DNA of 64,000 nucleotides from Granulosicoccus sp963833195 (GTDB lineage: Bacteria; Pseudomonadota; Gammaproteobacteria; Granulosicoccales; Granulosicoccaceae): the NCBI GenBank assembly GCA_963833195.1, contig CAWHXF010000027.1:4092001-4156000 (forward strand), read 5' to 3'. The notes beneath the pieces were generated by a model that was not told the origin of the DNA, did not search any database, and saw nothing but the letters and a program-made list of their open reading frames with translations. The translations under genes were made by a program, and so were the position numbers. Positions 47,592 through 55,803 of this stretch are shown here, in pieces; within the stretch, counting starts at the first letter, position 1; each line of letters starts with the position of its first letter.

Positions 47592-47819
47592 ATGAATCTG
47601 ACCATCTCGGTCGACGACGATGTCTTGCTCAGGGCCCGTCAGCGCGCTCTCGAGTAGCGCACTTCGGTGAACGCGGTGCTGAAGAAACGTCTCGAGGAGT
47701 ACGCCGGCGTGCGACATCGACAGGCCGTCGCCGTCGATCGCCTGCTCGACCTGTCGCGCAAGGCCGGTTCGGCGCGTGGCGATGCCGAGTGGTCGCGGGA
47801 CGATCTGCACGGGCGGTGA
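47592..47819 (+). pseudogene. VapB-like antitoxin with premature stop
   Basis: A 75-codon frame reads MNLTISVDDDVLLRARQRAL, E, then an in-frame TAG at 47655, then RTSVNAVLKKRLEEYAGV and on to TGA at 47819. Removing the TAG gives a complete AbrB/RHH-like VapB antitoxin. A single base change (for example CAG to TAG) would explain it. It overlaps the broken toxin by GTGA, the normal spacing. The 224 bases before it hold only a possible gene scrap near 47450-47518 ending DHPDVIVGES. Confidence 0.7.
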
Positions 47820-48232
47820 GCGGCGTTTCGTCGACACCAACGTCCTGGTCCACCTGTTCGACGACGGCGAGCCGAACAAGCAGGCCGTCGCCCGTGCCCT
47901 GATTCGTTCTCGGTGCGCAGGTGCCTGGCGAGTTCTTCGTGACCGTCACACGCAAGCTCGCGACGTCTCTGTCGGTCGAGCACGCACTCGACGCGATTGC
48001 CTGGCTATCCGAGTTTCCCGTTCAGCCGATCACGGCGTCACTGGTGGGTGCCGCCGTCGCCCGGGTGGAGCGCTCGACGCTCTCGTACCGGGATGCGCTC
48101 ATCGTAGAGACAAGCATCGCGGCGGGCAGCGACCTGCTGCTGACGGAAGATCTTCAGGACGGACAGCTGTTCGAGTGCGTGCGCGTCCAGGACCCGTTCG
48201 CCAGTCCCCGAAGGGAGGGGTTGCCCGGGTGA
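47816..48232 (+). pseudogene. PIN-domain toxin (VapC-like), frameshifted
   Basis: The first part (RRFVDTNVLVHLFDDGEPNK) is in one frame. After ALIRS near 47,905 the rest continues in another (GAQVPGEFFVTVTRKL, TLSYRDALIVETSIAAGSDL, TEDLQDGQLFE). The expected GTG start at 47816, overlapping the antitoxin stop, is itself out of frame with the first part, so at least two indels are needed. With the antitoxin stop codon, this module looks dead. Confidence 0.7.
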
Positions 48233-48293
48233 ACGGCACGTCGTGTCGAACGACGTGCGAGATAGGTAGGATTAGGTAATTCGAGGTAGTTCC

Positions 48294-49925
48294 GTGCGCG
48301 GCTCCGATCCCGAGGTGTTCCACGGTCTCGAGCTCGCCGCCCGGTTCGTCGACGACCTGCTCGAGCCGCCCCCGGCTTCGCCGGTGCGTTCGGGTCTCTT
48401 CCTGGCGGCGCCGCGACCCACCGGCAAGAGCACCTTCCTGATCGCGGACCTGGTGCCGGCGCTGCGTACCGCCGGAGCGCACGTGCTGTACCTCGATCTG
48501 TGGGAGGACCCCGCGAAGCATCCGGCTCAGGCCATCGTGGAGGCGATAGGCGCCTCGGTCGCCGACGAGCGGCGTGCCGTGGCGAAGCTGACCGAGGTGT
48601 TCGGCCGAATCGAGACCGTGTCGGCCGCGGGGATGGTCACGGTATCCCTGCGACGGACGGACGGCAGCGTCGTCGACGTGTCCTTGACCCGCGCCCTGAA
48701 GGCCTTGTCCGAGACGATCGAACGAACCATCGTCCTCATCATCGACGAGGCGCAGCAAGCGATCACCACCGAGGCGGGCGCCCGAGCGATGTTCGCGCTC
48801 AAGGCGGCGCGTGACGCCTTGAACATCGCGCAGCCGCACGGACTGCGCTTGGTTGCCACGGGTTCGGACCGCGACAAGCTCGCCATGCTTCGCAGTGCGA
48901 AGGACCAGACCTTCTACGGTGCGCCTCTGACGAGCTTTCCGCCGCTCGGCGATGACTACGTGCGCTGGACGCTCGAGCGCCACGGCTGCGAAGGCGGGCT
49001 GGATCTTGCCACCGTGTCTGAGCTGTTCGCGCGTCGCGGGCACGAGCCGGAGCTCCTGAACACGGCCCTGGGCGAGATCGCCTACGGGATGCAGTCGAGG
49101 AACGAGAATCTGGCCTCGAAGCTGAAGGGCCGCGTCGACACCCTGCTGCGCGAGGCGGATCTCGTGCGGCTTCGCCAGGTACTCGCCTTGCCGGCGCTGC
49201 AGGCGGCGGTGCTGCACGAGATGGCACGCGCGGGCGACGCGTACGCGCCCTTCCATTCGACGACCAGGGAGCGCTATGCGCGCCGGATGCCGGACTCGCC
49301 CGGAGTGCCGGGCGAGTCGAGCGTGCAGTCGGCGCTGACGGCGCTGCAGAAGAAGGGACTCGTGTGGCGCGCCTCGCGCGGCGTGTACGCGCTTGAAGAC
49401 GCACGCATGGGACAGCTCGTTCGACCCGGCGGGCGCGCTCGCGCTGATCCAGAGCGTGCCCGATCCGGACGAGCGCTCCGACCTGCTCGCCGCGCATGTC
49501 GGCACCATTGCGGCGGACGACCCGGACGCGGCGCTCGCGCTCGCGTTGTCGCTCGAGGGTCACGCGCGCTCGCGATCGCTCGACGCAGTGGTGTGGGCGC
49601 TGGTCGAAGCGTCGCCGGAGCGCGTGGTGGACGCGTTGCGCGAGCTGGCCGTGGAAGACGTGCGAGCGTTTCCCTACGGCCCCCCCGAGGCGCTCGTGGA
49701 CAATGTCGCGCGAGCCAGGCCCGAGGTGGTGCCCGGCCTCGACGACCCTGCCGAGCGCATCGCCGCGAACGCGGGGCTGTGGGCCATGGCCACGCTGGAG
49801 CGGCCGGACCTCGCGGTGGATGCTCTGTCCGCGCTCGACCCGTCGGAGCGCCTCGCGACGTTCGAGCGTGCCGTACCCCTGGTGGGCCCCATGGATCCTC
49901 GCTGGCTCGCGGGTCTGGTCGATGA
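48294..49925 (+). CDS. P-loop ATPase with run-on C-terminus
   Basis: GTG-started frame of 543 residues. Residues 1-370 are an ATPase: FLAAPRPTGKSTFLIADLVP (Walker A, with Ala in place of the first Gly), LYLDLWEDP, Walker B TIVLIIDEAQQA, LVATGSDRDKLAML, then a winged-helix-like end (VQSALTALQKKGLVWRASRG, VYALED). Relatives usually stop shortly after VYALED. Here the frame runs on for about 170 Arg-rich residues that are only the shadow of the next gene, so the native stop has been lost near 49,400. No partner is obvious; such ATPases occur in accessory regions. Confidence 0.7.
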   Translation: MRGSDPEVFHGLELAARFVDDLLEPPPASPVRSGLFLAAPRPTGKSTFLIADLVPALRTAGAHVLYLDLWEDPAKHPAQAIVEAIGASVADERRAVAKLTEVFGRIETVSAAGMVTVSLRRTDGSVVDVSLTRALKALSETIERTIVLIIDEAQQAITTEAGARAMFALKAARDALNIAQPHGLRLVATGSDRDKLAMLRSAKDQTFYGAPLTSFPPLGDDYVRWTLERHGCEGGLDLATVSELFARRGHEPELLNTALGEIAYGMQSRNENLASKLKGRVDTLLREADLVRLRQVLALPALQAAVLHEMARAGDAYAPFHSTTRERYARRMPDSPGVPGESSVQSALTALQKKGLVWRASRGVYALEDARMGQLVRPGGRARADPERARSGRALRPARRACRHHCGGRPGRGARARVVARGSRALAIARRSGVGAGRSVAGARGGRVARAGRGRRASVSLRPPRGARGQCRASQARGGARPRRPCRAHRRERGAVGHGHAGAAGPRGGCSVRARPVGAPRDVRACRTPGGPHGSSLARGSGR

Positions 49926-49998
49926 CGACCGGCTGGCGCCGGCCGAGCGTGCCGCGGTGGAGCGCTGGGCGGATGCGTGCGGGCCGGAGCCGTTCTGA
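49393..49998 (+). CDS. Helical repeat protein, probably 5'-truncated
   Basis: 201 codons from a possible TTG. The sequence is made of Ala/Asp-rich helical repeats: DPAGALALIQSVPDPDERSD, DDPDAALALALSLEGHARSR, then similar blocks ending ERWADACGPEPF. This is the pattern of HEAT-like DPxxA repeat proteins seen in secreted or membrane-linked helical scaffolds. It lacks the N-terminus such proteins need. It begins exactly where the preceding ATPase loses its stop, so a deletion has probably joined the two genes out of frame. Codon bias supports this frame over the overlapping one. Confidence 0.55.
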   Translation: MKTHAWDSSFDPAGALALIQSVPDPDERSDLLAAHVGTIAADDPDAALALALSLEGHARSRSLDAVVWALVEASPERVVDALRELAVEDVRAFPYGPPEALVDNVARARPEVVPGLDDPAERIAANAGLWAMATLERPDLAVDALSALDPSERLATFERAVPLVGPMDPRWLAGLVDDDRLAPAERAAVERWADACGPEPF

Positions 49999-50068
49999 AC
50001 GCGGACCCGGTGTGGATGTGTATCCGAGTCTGGGGGTTATTTCGATAGCATATGTGCCATCATGGCGA

Positions 50069-50497
50069 ATGGATGCCGTCGTGATCGACACCAACGTCTT
50101 CGTCGCGGCGGTGCGCAGCAGCGACGGAGCATCGCGTCAGGTGCTGCGTCTGGCACTTCGTCGCGAGATCGCTCCGGTGTTCGGCAACGCATTGTTCGCC
50201 GAGTACGAGGACCTGCTCGGTCGGGACGAGCTGTTTGCGGCCGGCGACCTGTCGCGACGCGAGGCCGAGGAGCTGCTCGACGCGCTGGCCAGCGTCGGGC
50301 GTTGGGTGTCCATCTGGTTCCTGTGGCGACCGAACTTGTCGGATGCGGCGGACGACCACCTGATCGAGCTGGCGGTGGCCGCGGGAGCGTCGACGATCAT
50401 CACGTGGAACGTGCGCGATGTCGGGCAGGGCGAGCTCGTCTTCGAGGATCTGGCCGTCATGACCCCAGCGCGCTTTTTGCAGGAACGAACGCCATGA
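50069..50497 (+). CDS. PIN-domain toxin of a reversed-order module
   Basis: 142 residues: MDAVVIDTNVFVAAVRSSDG gives the first Asp, FAEYEDLLGRDE the Glu, SDAADDHLIELAVAAGAS the central Asps, and IITWNVRDV the last. It matches the PIN-family putative toxin group of toxin-antitoxin systems rather than classic VapC. ATG start; its stop overlaps the antitoxin ATG (ATGA), so toxin precedes antitoxin. Confidence 0.88.
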   Translation: MDAVVIDTNVFVAAVRSSDGASRQVLRLALRREIAPVFGNALFAEYEDLLGRDELFAAGDLSRREAEELLDALASVGRWVSIWFLWRPNLSDAADDHLIELAVAAGASTIITWNVRDVGQGELVFEDLAVMTPARFLQERTP

Positions 50498-50721
50498 GTA
50501 CACTGACCATCCGCTTGCAGGACGAGCAGCACGAGCGCCTGCGTGCGCTGGCAAGGCACCGAGGAGTGAGCCTGAACAAGCTGTTCGAGGAATTCACGAC
50601 GCGCGCCATCGCCGAGTTCGACACCGAGACTCGATTCCGCGTGCGTGCCGAGCGGGGCGATCCGGGCCGAGGCCTGGCGATCCTGGACGAGCTCGATCGA
50701 CATCATCGCGCGCAGGGCTGA
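50494..50721 (+). CDS. Ribbon-helix-helix antitoxin
   Basis: 75 residues: MSTLTIRLQDEQHERLRALA, RHRGVSLNKLFEEFTTRAIA is a clear CopG-like ribbon-helix-helix (Arc/MetJ fold) DNA-binding domain, with a charged C-terminal tail for the toxin. Coupled to the PIN toxin by a 4-base overlap and 16 bases before hisI, so read-through into hisI-tat is possible. Confidence 0.88.
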   Translation: MSTLTIRLQDEQHERLRALARHRGVSLNKLFEEFTTRAIAEFDTETRFRVRAERGDPGRGLAILDELDRHHRAQG

Positions 50722-50737
50722 CGCACCGTCCGTCACC

Positions 50738-51154
50738 ATGACGTCGCCTTCCCCACCCCCCGCCCACATGCTCGATTCGGTCAAGTTCGACGCCGCCGGC
50801 CTGGTGCCCGCCATCGCGCAGGATGCCGCCTCCGGCCAGGTGCTCATGGTCGCCTGGATGGACCGCGAGGCGCTCGAGCAGACCGTCGCCACGGGCCGCG
50901 CGGTGTACTTCTCGCGCTCGCGCCGGCGCCTGTGGCCGAAGGGCGAATCCTCCGGCCACGTCCAGCACGTGCGGGAGCTGCGGCTCGATTGCGACGGCGA
51001 CGTGCTGTTGCTGAAGGTGGAGCAGGTGGGCGGCATCGCCTGTCACACCGGACGCGAGCACTGCTTCTACCGCCGCCTGGAGGGCGGGGAATGGCGCACC
51101 GTGGAAGCGCCGCTGAAGGATCCCGAGGAGATCTACGGGGCGGCGGGCTCGTGA
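50738..51154 (+). CDS. hisI: Phosphoribosyl-AMP cyclohydrolase
   Basis: 138-residue zinc enzyme that opens the purine ring of PR-AMP, the third step of histidine synthesis. Opening VKFDAAGLVPAIAQDAASGQ, then VLMVAWMDREALEQT, YFSRSRRRLWPKGESSGHVQ, and the metal-binding DCDGDVLLLKVEQVGGIACH with TGREHCFYR. It is monofunctional; HisE is separate. It overlaps hisE by GTGA and starts the hisI-hisE-tat run. Confidence 0.96.
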   Translation: MTSPSPPPAHMLDSVKFDAAGLVPAIAQDAASGQVLMVAWMDREALEQTVATGRAVYFSRSRRRLWPKGESSGHVQHVRELRLDCDGDVLLLKVEQVGGIACHTGREHCFYRRLEGGEWRTVEAPLKDPEEIYGAAGS

Positions 51155-51564
51155 GCGCCGACGAGCCCGACGTGCTGGCCCGGTTGACGGAGGTGCTGGA
51201 GCACCGGCGCCACGCCGACCCGGAAAGCTCCTACGTCGCGAGCCTGCACGCGCGCGGCGAGGACGCCATCCTGAAGAAGGTGGGAGAAGAGGCCACGGAG
51301 TTCCTGCTGGCCTCGAAATCCGGGGACGCGTCCCACATCGTCGCGGAAGCGGCGGACGTGTGGTTCCACATGCTGGTGCTGTTGAGCCACAAGGGGCTCG
51401 GCGCGGCTGACATACTGGGGGAACTGAACCGGCGCGAAGGACTCTCGGGATTGGACGAGAAGGCCGCACGCACGGATGCCGCCCCCATGCCACCACACAA
51501 GCCGCCTACCAGGTCGACCCCGCCCCCGGGGTCCCCAGAGAACACCGGAGTGACCCGACCATGA
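51151..51564 (+). CDS. hisE: Phosphoribosyl-ATP pyrophosphatase
   Basis: 137 residues. The MazG-like helices that hydrolyse PR-ATP to PR-AMP are clear: SYVASLHARGEDAILKKVGE, EATEFLLASKSGDASHIVAE, AADVWFHMLVLLSHKGL with the metal-binding Glu/Asp residues. A Pro/Thr-rich tail of about 30 residues after 105 is not part of the usual domain. GTG start; the stop overlaps the tatA ATG. Confidence 0.95.
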   Translation: MSADEPDVLARLTEVLEHRRHADPESSYVASLHARGEDAILKKVGEEATEFLLASKSGDASHIVAEAADVWFHMLVLLSHKGLGAADILGELNRREGLSGLDEKAARTDAAPMPPHKPPTRSTPPPGSPENTGVTRP

Positions 51565-51806
51565 TGCCCAGCGTTCCCCAGCTCCTGATCATCCTCGTGA
51601 TCGTCGTGCTCATCTTCGGCGCCAAGCGCCTGAAGAACCTCGGCGGCGACCTCGGCGGTGCCGTCAAGGGCTTCAAGCAGGCCGTGAAGGACGACGGCGA
51701 CGACGCCGACGCCACGAAGGCGGGCGACCCCGCGCGCATCGAGACCGAGCGCACGCCCGCCGAGAGCACCGTCGTGAGGAAGACCGACGACCAGAACGCG
51801 GCCTGA
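51561..51806 (+). CDS. tatA: Sec-independent translocase protein TatA
   Basis: 81 residues: one membrane helix (PQLLIILVIVVLIFGAKRL), the FGAKRLKNLGGDLGGAVKGF hinge and amphipathic helix, and a charged tail. It forms the pore-like assembly for folded Tat substrates. The first residues are MMPSVPQ. Translationally coupled to hisE. Confidence 0.95.
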   Translation: MMPSVPQLLIILVIVVLIFGAKRLKNLGGDLGGAVKGFKQAVKDDGDDADATKAGDPARIETERTPAESTVVRKTDDQNAA

Positions 51807-51839
51807 TACCGGCCGGCTCCCCGCACGAGGCCGTAGACC

Positions 51840-52451
51840 GTGTTCGACGTAGGGTTCACCGAGCTGCTGCTCATCGGTGTCGTGGCGCTCATCGTCATCG
51901 GCCCCGAGCGGCTGCCCACCGTGGCGCGCACCGTGGGGCAGTACGTCGGCAAGCTTCAGCGCTTCGTCACGGGCGTCAAGCGCGACATCCGCACCGAGCT
52001 CGAATCCGGTGAGCTCAAGCAGCTCCTCGGTGATCAGAAGCAGCAGATCGACGAGCTCCGCAAGATGGTGAACACCACGCGCAAGGATCTCGAGAGCGGC
52101 ACGCGCGACGTCATGGCGGACGCCAAGAAGAAGTTCGCCGAGGTCGAGTCGAGCGCGAAGGGCGGGGAGGCCGCGCCCAAGCTCACGAAGGGCGGAGAGG
52201 CCGCGCCCAAGCTCACTTCGGGGGCCACGTCGGGAGCGGCGACACCCGTATCCATCGCGAAGGAGCGCCCTCCCGCGTTGCCCGACACGTCGAGCCCGGC
52301 CGCACCGAACGCCGACGTGTCGAGCGCTTCCGCATCGGTGCCGCGCCCGGTGTCATCCGACGATGCCTCCCCCAACTGGGCATCGGCGAAGGTCCCCAGC
52401 CAGCCGTCCGGCCACGGCGACGCACCCGACTCGCGCGCCGGCAACGGCTGA
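51840..52451 (+). CDS. tatB: Sec-independent translocase protein TatB
   Basis: 203 residues from a GTG start. MFDVGFTELLLIGVVALIVI, GPERLPTVARTVGQYVGKLQ is the diagnostic TatB membrane and amphipathic region, including the Glu in the helix and the GPERLP hinge. The remainder is a charged, Pro/Ala/Ser-rich tail with a duplicated KGGEAAPKLT (residues about 107-126). TatB with TatC reads the twin-arginine signal. Confidence 0.95.
   Translation: MFDVGFTELLLIGVVALIVIGPERLPTVARTVGQYVGKLQRFVTGVKRDIRTELESGELKQLLGDQKQQIDELRKMVNTTRKDLESGTRDVMADAKKKFAEVESSAKGGEAAPKLTKGGEAAPKLTSGATSGAATPVSIAKERPPALPDTSSPAAPNADVSSASASVPRPVSSDDASPNWASAKVPSQPSGHGDAPDSRAGNG
52158..52217. repeat. 30-bp tandem repeat in tatB
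   Basis: Two in-frame copies of AAGGGCGGGGAGGCCGCGCC plus CAAGCTCACG, with two differences, encode KGGEAAPKLT twice in the disordered tail of TatB. Likely a neutral length polymorphism. Confidence 0.8.
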
Positions 52452-52469
52452 CGCACGCACCTGCCCATC

Positions 52470-53363
52470 ATGGCCATCAACTCCATCGATCCCGACGCGC
52501 ACGTGCACGAGGAGCAGGGCTTCCTGTCCCACCTCGTCGAGCTGCGCGACCGGCTGCTGAAGGCCATCCTCGCGGTGGGCGTGCTGTTCCTGTGCCTGTT
52601 CGCGTTCTCGAACGACATCTACAACTGGCTGGCGCAGCCCCTGCTGAAGTACCTGCCCGACGGGCAGATGATCGCGATCGACGTGGCGGCGCCGTTCTTC
52701 ATCCCGTTCAAGCTCACGCTGATGCTGTGCGTGTTCCTGGCGATCCCCTGGATCCTGTACCAGGTGTGGGCGTTCGTGGCGCCGGGGCTGTACACGCACG
52801 AGAAGAAGCTCGTGTTCCCGATGATGGTCTCGAGCACGCTGCTGTTCTACCTCGGTGTCGCCTTCGCCTACTTCGTCGTGTTCCCGATCGTGTTCGGCTT
52901 CTTCGTCGGGGTCGCGCCGGAAGGGGTCGAGGTCAATACCGACATCGGCCGCTACCTCGACTTCGTCATCACGCTGTTCTTCGCGTTCGGCATCGCGTTC
53001 GAAGTGCCCGTGGCGACCGTGCTCGTGGTGGCGGTCGGCATCACGACGCCGGAGCAGCTCAGACAGATCCGGCCCTACGTCATCGTCGCGGCGTTCGTCG
53101 TCGGCATGTTCCTGACGCCGCCGGACGTCATCTCGCAGACGTTGCTCGCGCTGCCCATGTGGTTGCTGTACGAGGTCGGCATCGTCGCCTCGACCTTCTA
53201 CAAGCGGCGCATCGCCGACGCGGGCGCCGCGCGCGACCGACGCCTGGACGGGGAGGCGGACGAGCCCGTCGACGCGCACGAAGGCGAGACACGCTTCGAC
53301 GAGCCCGCGGCCGATGGTCCTTCCACGCCCGCGGCGAACCGTCCCGACGAGCCAGGCCGGTGA
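52470..53363 (+). CDS. tatC: Sec-independent translocase protein TatC
   Basis: 297 residues with six membrane segments. The N-terminal FLSHLVELRDRLLKAILAVG and the LYQVWAFVAPGLYTHEKKLV motifs bind the twin-arginine signal. FVVGMFLTPPDVISQTLLAL is also typical. The C-terminal 50 residues are acidic and variable. Core of the Tat complex. Ten bases separate it from gpmI. Confidence 0.97.
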   Translation: MAINSIDPDAHVHEEQGFLSHLVELRDRLLKAILAVGVLFLCLFAFSNDIYNWLAQPLLKYLPDGQMIAIDVAAPFFIPFKLTLMLCVFLAIPWILYQVWAFVAPGLYTHEKKLVFPMMVSSTLLFYLGVAFAYFVVFPIVFGFFVGVAPEGVEVNTDIGRYLDFVITLFFAFGIAFEVPVATVLVVAVGITTPEQLRQIRPYVIVAAFVVGMFLTPPDVISQTLLALPMWLLYEVGIVASTFYKRRIADAGAARDRRLDGEADEPVDAHEGETRFDEPAADGPSTPAANRPDEPGR

Positions 53364-53373
53364 GGCGCCGCGC

Positions 53374-54903
53374 ATGAGCACGAGCAAGCAGCCCCCGCGC
53401 CGCAAGGCGCTGCTGATCATCATGGACGGCGTCGGGCACAACCCCTCGAAGCTCGACAACGCCGTGGCCATCGCCGCGACGCCGAATCTCGATCGCATCC
53501 TGGCCCGCACGCCCGTGACGGTGCTCGAAGCCTCGGGCCGCGCCGTGGGCTTGCCCGACGGGCAGATGGGCAACTCCGAAGTCGGTCACCTGACCCTGGG
53601 CGCCGGGCGCGTGCTGAAGCAGGATCTCGTGAAGATCGACGACGCCATCGCGGAGGGCGAGTTCGCGACGAATCCGGCGCTGACGGAGGCGCTCGATCGC
53701 GCCAAGGCCGCCGATCGGCCGGTGCACCTCGTCGGGCTCGTGTCCGACGGCGGCGTGCACAGCCATGTCGATCACCTCGTGGCCCTGCTGGAGCTGTGCG
53801 CCGCGCGCGGCGTGCGGCCGCTGGTGCACATGATCACCGACGGGCGCGACACCGCTCCCGCGGTGGCGGAAGGCTATCTCGGCGCCATCGCGCCCGCGCT
53901 GGATGCCGCCGGTGGCGCGATCGCCACGGTGATCGGCCGCTACTGGGCCATGGATCGGGACTTTCGCTGGGAGCGCGTGGAGCGCGCCTGGCGCGCGATC
54001 GTGCTCGGCGACGGTCGACGCGCCGAGGACGCGGCGACGGCCATCGCGATCGCACGCTCCGAGAAGGAGACCGACGAGTTCGTCGCGCCCACCGTTACCG
54101 ATGCCTGGGAGGCGCCGCAGGCGGGTGACGAGGCGATCTTCTTCAACTATCGAAGCGATCGGCCGCGCGAGCTCTCGGTGGCGCTCGCGCTGGAAGGCTT
54201 CGACGGGTTCGACCGCGGTGCCGGGCCACGCGTCTCGCTCACGACCATGACGCGTTACCACACCGACTACGCGTTTCCGGTCGCCTTCGCGCGCGACGAG
54301 CCGCAGGAGACGCTCGGCTCCATCGTCTCGGCCGCCGGGCTCCGCCAGCTACGCTCGGCGGAGACCGAGAAGTTTCCGCACGTGACGTTCTTCTTCAACG
54401 GCGGGCGCGACGCGCCGTTCGAGGGCGAGGAACGACGCATGGTGGACTCGCCGAAAGTCGCCACCTACGACCTCATGCCCGAGATGAGCGCGCGCGCGGT
54501 GACCGACGGCGTGCTGGACGGGCTGCGCAGCGGCGATTACGGACTCGTGGTCGTGAACCTCGCCAACGGCGACATGGTCGGCCACACCGGCGTGCGCGAG
54601 GCGGTGGTGTCGGCGGTACGATGCGTCGACGAGATGGTCGGCGAGCTGTGGGACACGGCCATCGCCAACGAGTACTCCATCGTGCTCACCGCCGACCACG
54701 GCAATGCCGACATGCTGCTGGACCCGGTCACCGGGGAGCCGCACGTGCAGCACACGACCTTCCCGGTGCTGTGCGCGGTGCACGACGTGGAGCCGCGGAA
54801 GCTCGGTTGCGGGCACGCGTTGCCCGCCGTGGCGCCGACGTTGCTGGCGCTCATGGGGTTGGAACGGCCCGAGGGGATGGCGCGGCCGGTGCTGCTGGCC
54901 TGA
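53374..54903 (+). CDS. gpmI: 2,3-bisphosphoglycerate-independent phosphoglycerate mutase
   Basis: 509-residue manganese enzyme that interconverts 3- and 2-phosphoglycerate. The alkaline-phosphatase-like core is complete: ALLIIMDGVGHNPSKLDNAV, the phosphorylated Ser in GLPDGQMGNSEVGHLTLGAG, SDGGVHSHVDHLVALLELC, VIGRYWAMDRDFRWERVERA, FFNYRSDRPREL, ANGDMVGHTG and LTADHGNADMLLD. Same strand as tatC with 10 bases between. Confidence 0.96.
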   Translation: MSTSKQPPRRKALLIIMDGVGHNPSKLDNAVAIAATPNLDRILARTPVTVLEASGRAVGLPDGQMGNSEVGHLTLGAGRVLKQDLVKIDDAIAEGEFATNPALTEALDRAKAADRPVHLVGLVSDGGVHSHVDHLVALLELCAARGVRPLVHMITDGRDTAPAVAEGYLGAIAPALDAAGGAIATVIGRYWAMDRDFRWERVERAWRAIVLGDGRRAEDAATAIAIARSEKETDEFVAPTVTDAWEAPQAGDEAIFFNYRSDRPRELSVALALEGFDGFDRGAGPRVSLTTMTRYHTDYAFPVAFARDEPQETLGSIVSAAGLRQLRSAETEKFPHVTFFFNGGRDAPFEGEERRMVDSPKVATYDLMPEMSARAVTDGVLDGLRSGDYGLVVVNLANGDMVGHTGVREAVVSAVRCVDEMVGELWDTAIANEYSIVLTADHGNADMLLDPVTGEPHVQHTTFPVLCAVHDVEPRKLGCGHALPAVAPTLLALMGLERPEGMARPVLLA

Positions 54904-54912
54904 GGCGGACGC

Positions 54913-55626
54913 TCAAGGGCGCCAGCGCCGCAGGATCTCGTCCGCGACGAGACCGAGATCCGCCCCCACGATATCGGGCCGCGACAGCGCGTCGAGCGGC
55001 AGCACCGCGTTGCCCGGCCGCGTGACCAGCGCCCCGCGCGCGCCGAGGGCCTGCGCGCCGAGCGTGTCCCACGCGTGCGCGGCAACCAGGCAGGTGTCCT
55101 CGAGCGGCACGTCGAGCGCCTCGGTCACCGAACGGTAGGTCTCGGGCGCCGGCTTGAAGCGCCGCACCGCATCGACGCTGAAGCTCCGCTCGAACAGGTC
55201 CGCGAGCCCCGCGCGCACGAGCGCGGTACGCCCGTCCGGCGGCGGCGCGGAGTTGGTCAACGTCACCAGGCGAAAGCCCGCGTCGGCCAGCCGGCGCAGC
55301 GCGTCCTCGGCTTCGGGGTGCGCGGGCAGCGCGCCGGTGCGCTCGCCGAGCTCGGCGACGTCCGCGTCCGAGATCGACACGCCGTGGATCTCGGCCTGCA
55401 TGCGCAGCGCGGCCGCCCCGAGCTCACCGAACGGCGCGTAGGCGCCCGCGAGCGTGATGGCCTCGGAGTACAGGATCAACTGTGCGAACCACTCGCGCAT
55501 CGCACCCGCCGTGCCGAACGTGCGCTCGAACAGCGGCTCGAGGTGGGCGATGTCGAGCAGCGTCTCGTTGACGTCGAAGACGAGGACGCTCGGCGTGCCC
55601 GCGTCGGGATGGTCGGCAGTGCTCAT
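54913..55626 (-). CDS. Haloacid dehalogenase type II (HAD superfamily)
   Basis: 237 residues. The HAD nucleophile is in VLVFDVNETLLD (the N-E variant is seen in type II dehalogenases). The second motif is LVTLTNSAPP, then FKPAPETYRSV with the Lys, and VAAHAWDTLGAQALG. It would hydrolyse L-2-haloacids or act on another small acid; the substrate cannot be fixed. ATG at 55626 preferred because the upstream part has no conserved residues; an ATG at 55686 is possible. Convergent with gpmI, 9 bases apart. Confidence 0.88.
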   Translation of the reverse strand: MSTADHPDAGTPSVLVFDVNETLLDIAHLEPLFERTFGTAGAMREWFAQLILYSEAITLAGAYAPFGELGAAALRMQAEIHGVSISDADVAELGERTGALPAHPEAEDALRRLADAGFRLVTLTNSAPPPDGRTALVRAGLADLFERSFSVDAVRRFKPAPETYRSVTEALDVPLEDTCLVAAHAWDTLGAQALGARGALVTRPGNAVLPLDALSRPDIVGADLGLVADEILRRWRP

Positions 55627-55803
55627 GGCGGTGGCTTTCTCGACGGGATCCAGGGTGTGCGCAGCGGTCCGCGGAGTGTCGGGCATCGGTGCGGGACCGT
55701 GCGCCCGCGGCGGATCCTTTGCGCGAAAGGGTGCGCGTGGCGCACTCGTTGCACCCGCCTACGTGGCGGAATCGTTCTTCGCCGCCCCCCTACGGAGAGC
55801 ACC

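Noticed and set aside
49410..49925. C-terminal 170 residues of the ATPase as a real domain
   Set aside because: Arg-rich run-on in the wrong frame over a better-supported helical-repeat frame.
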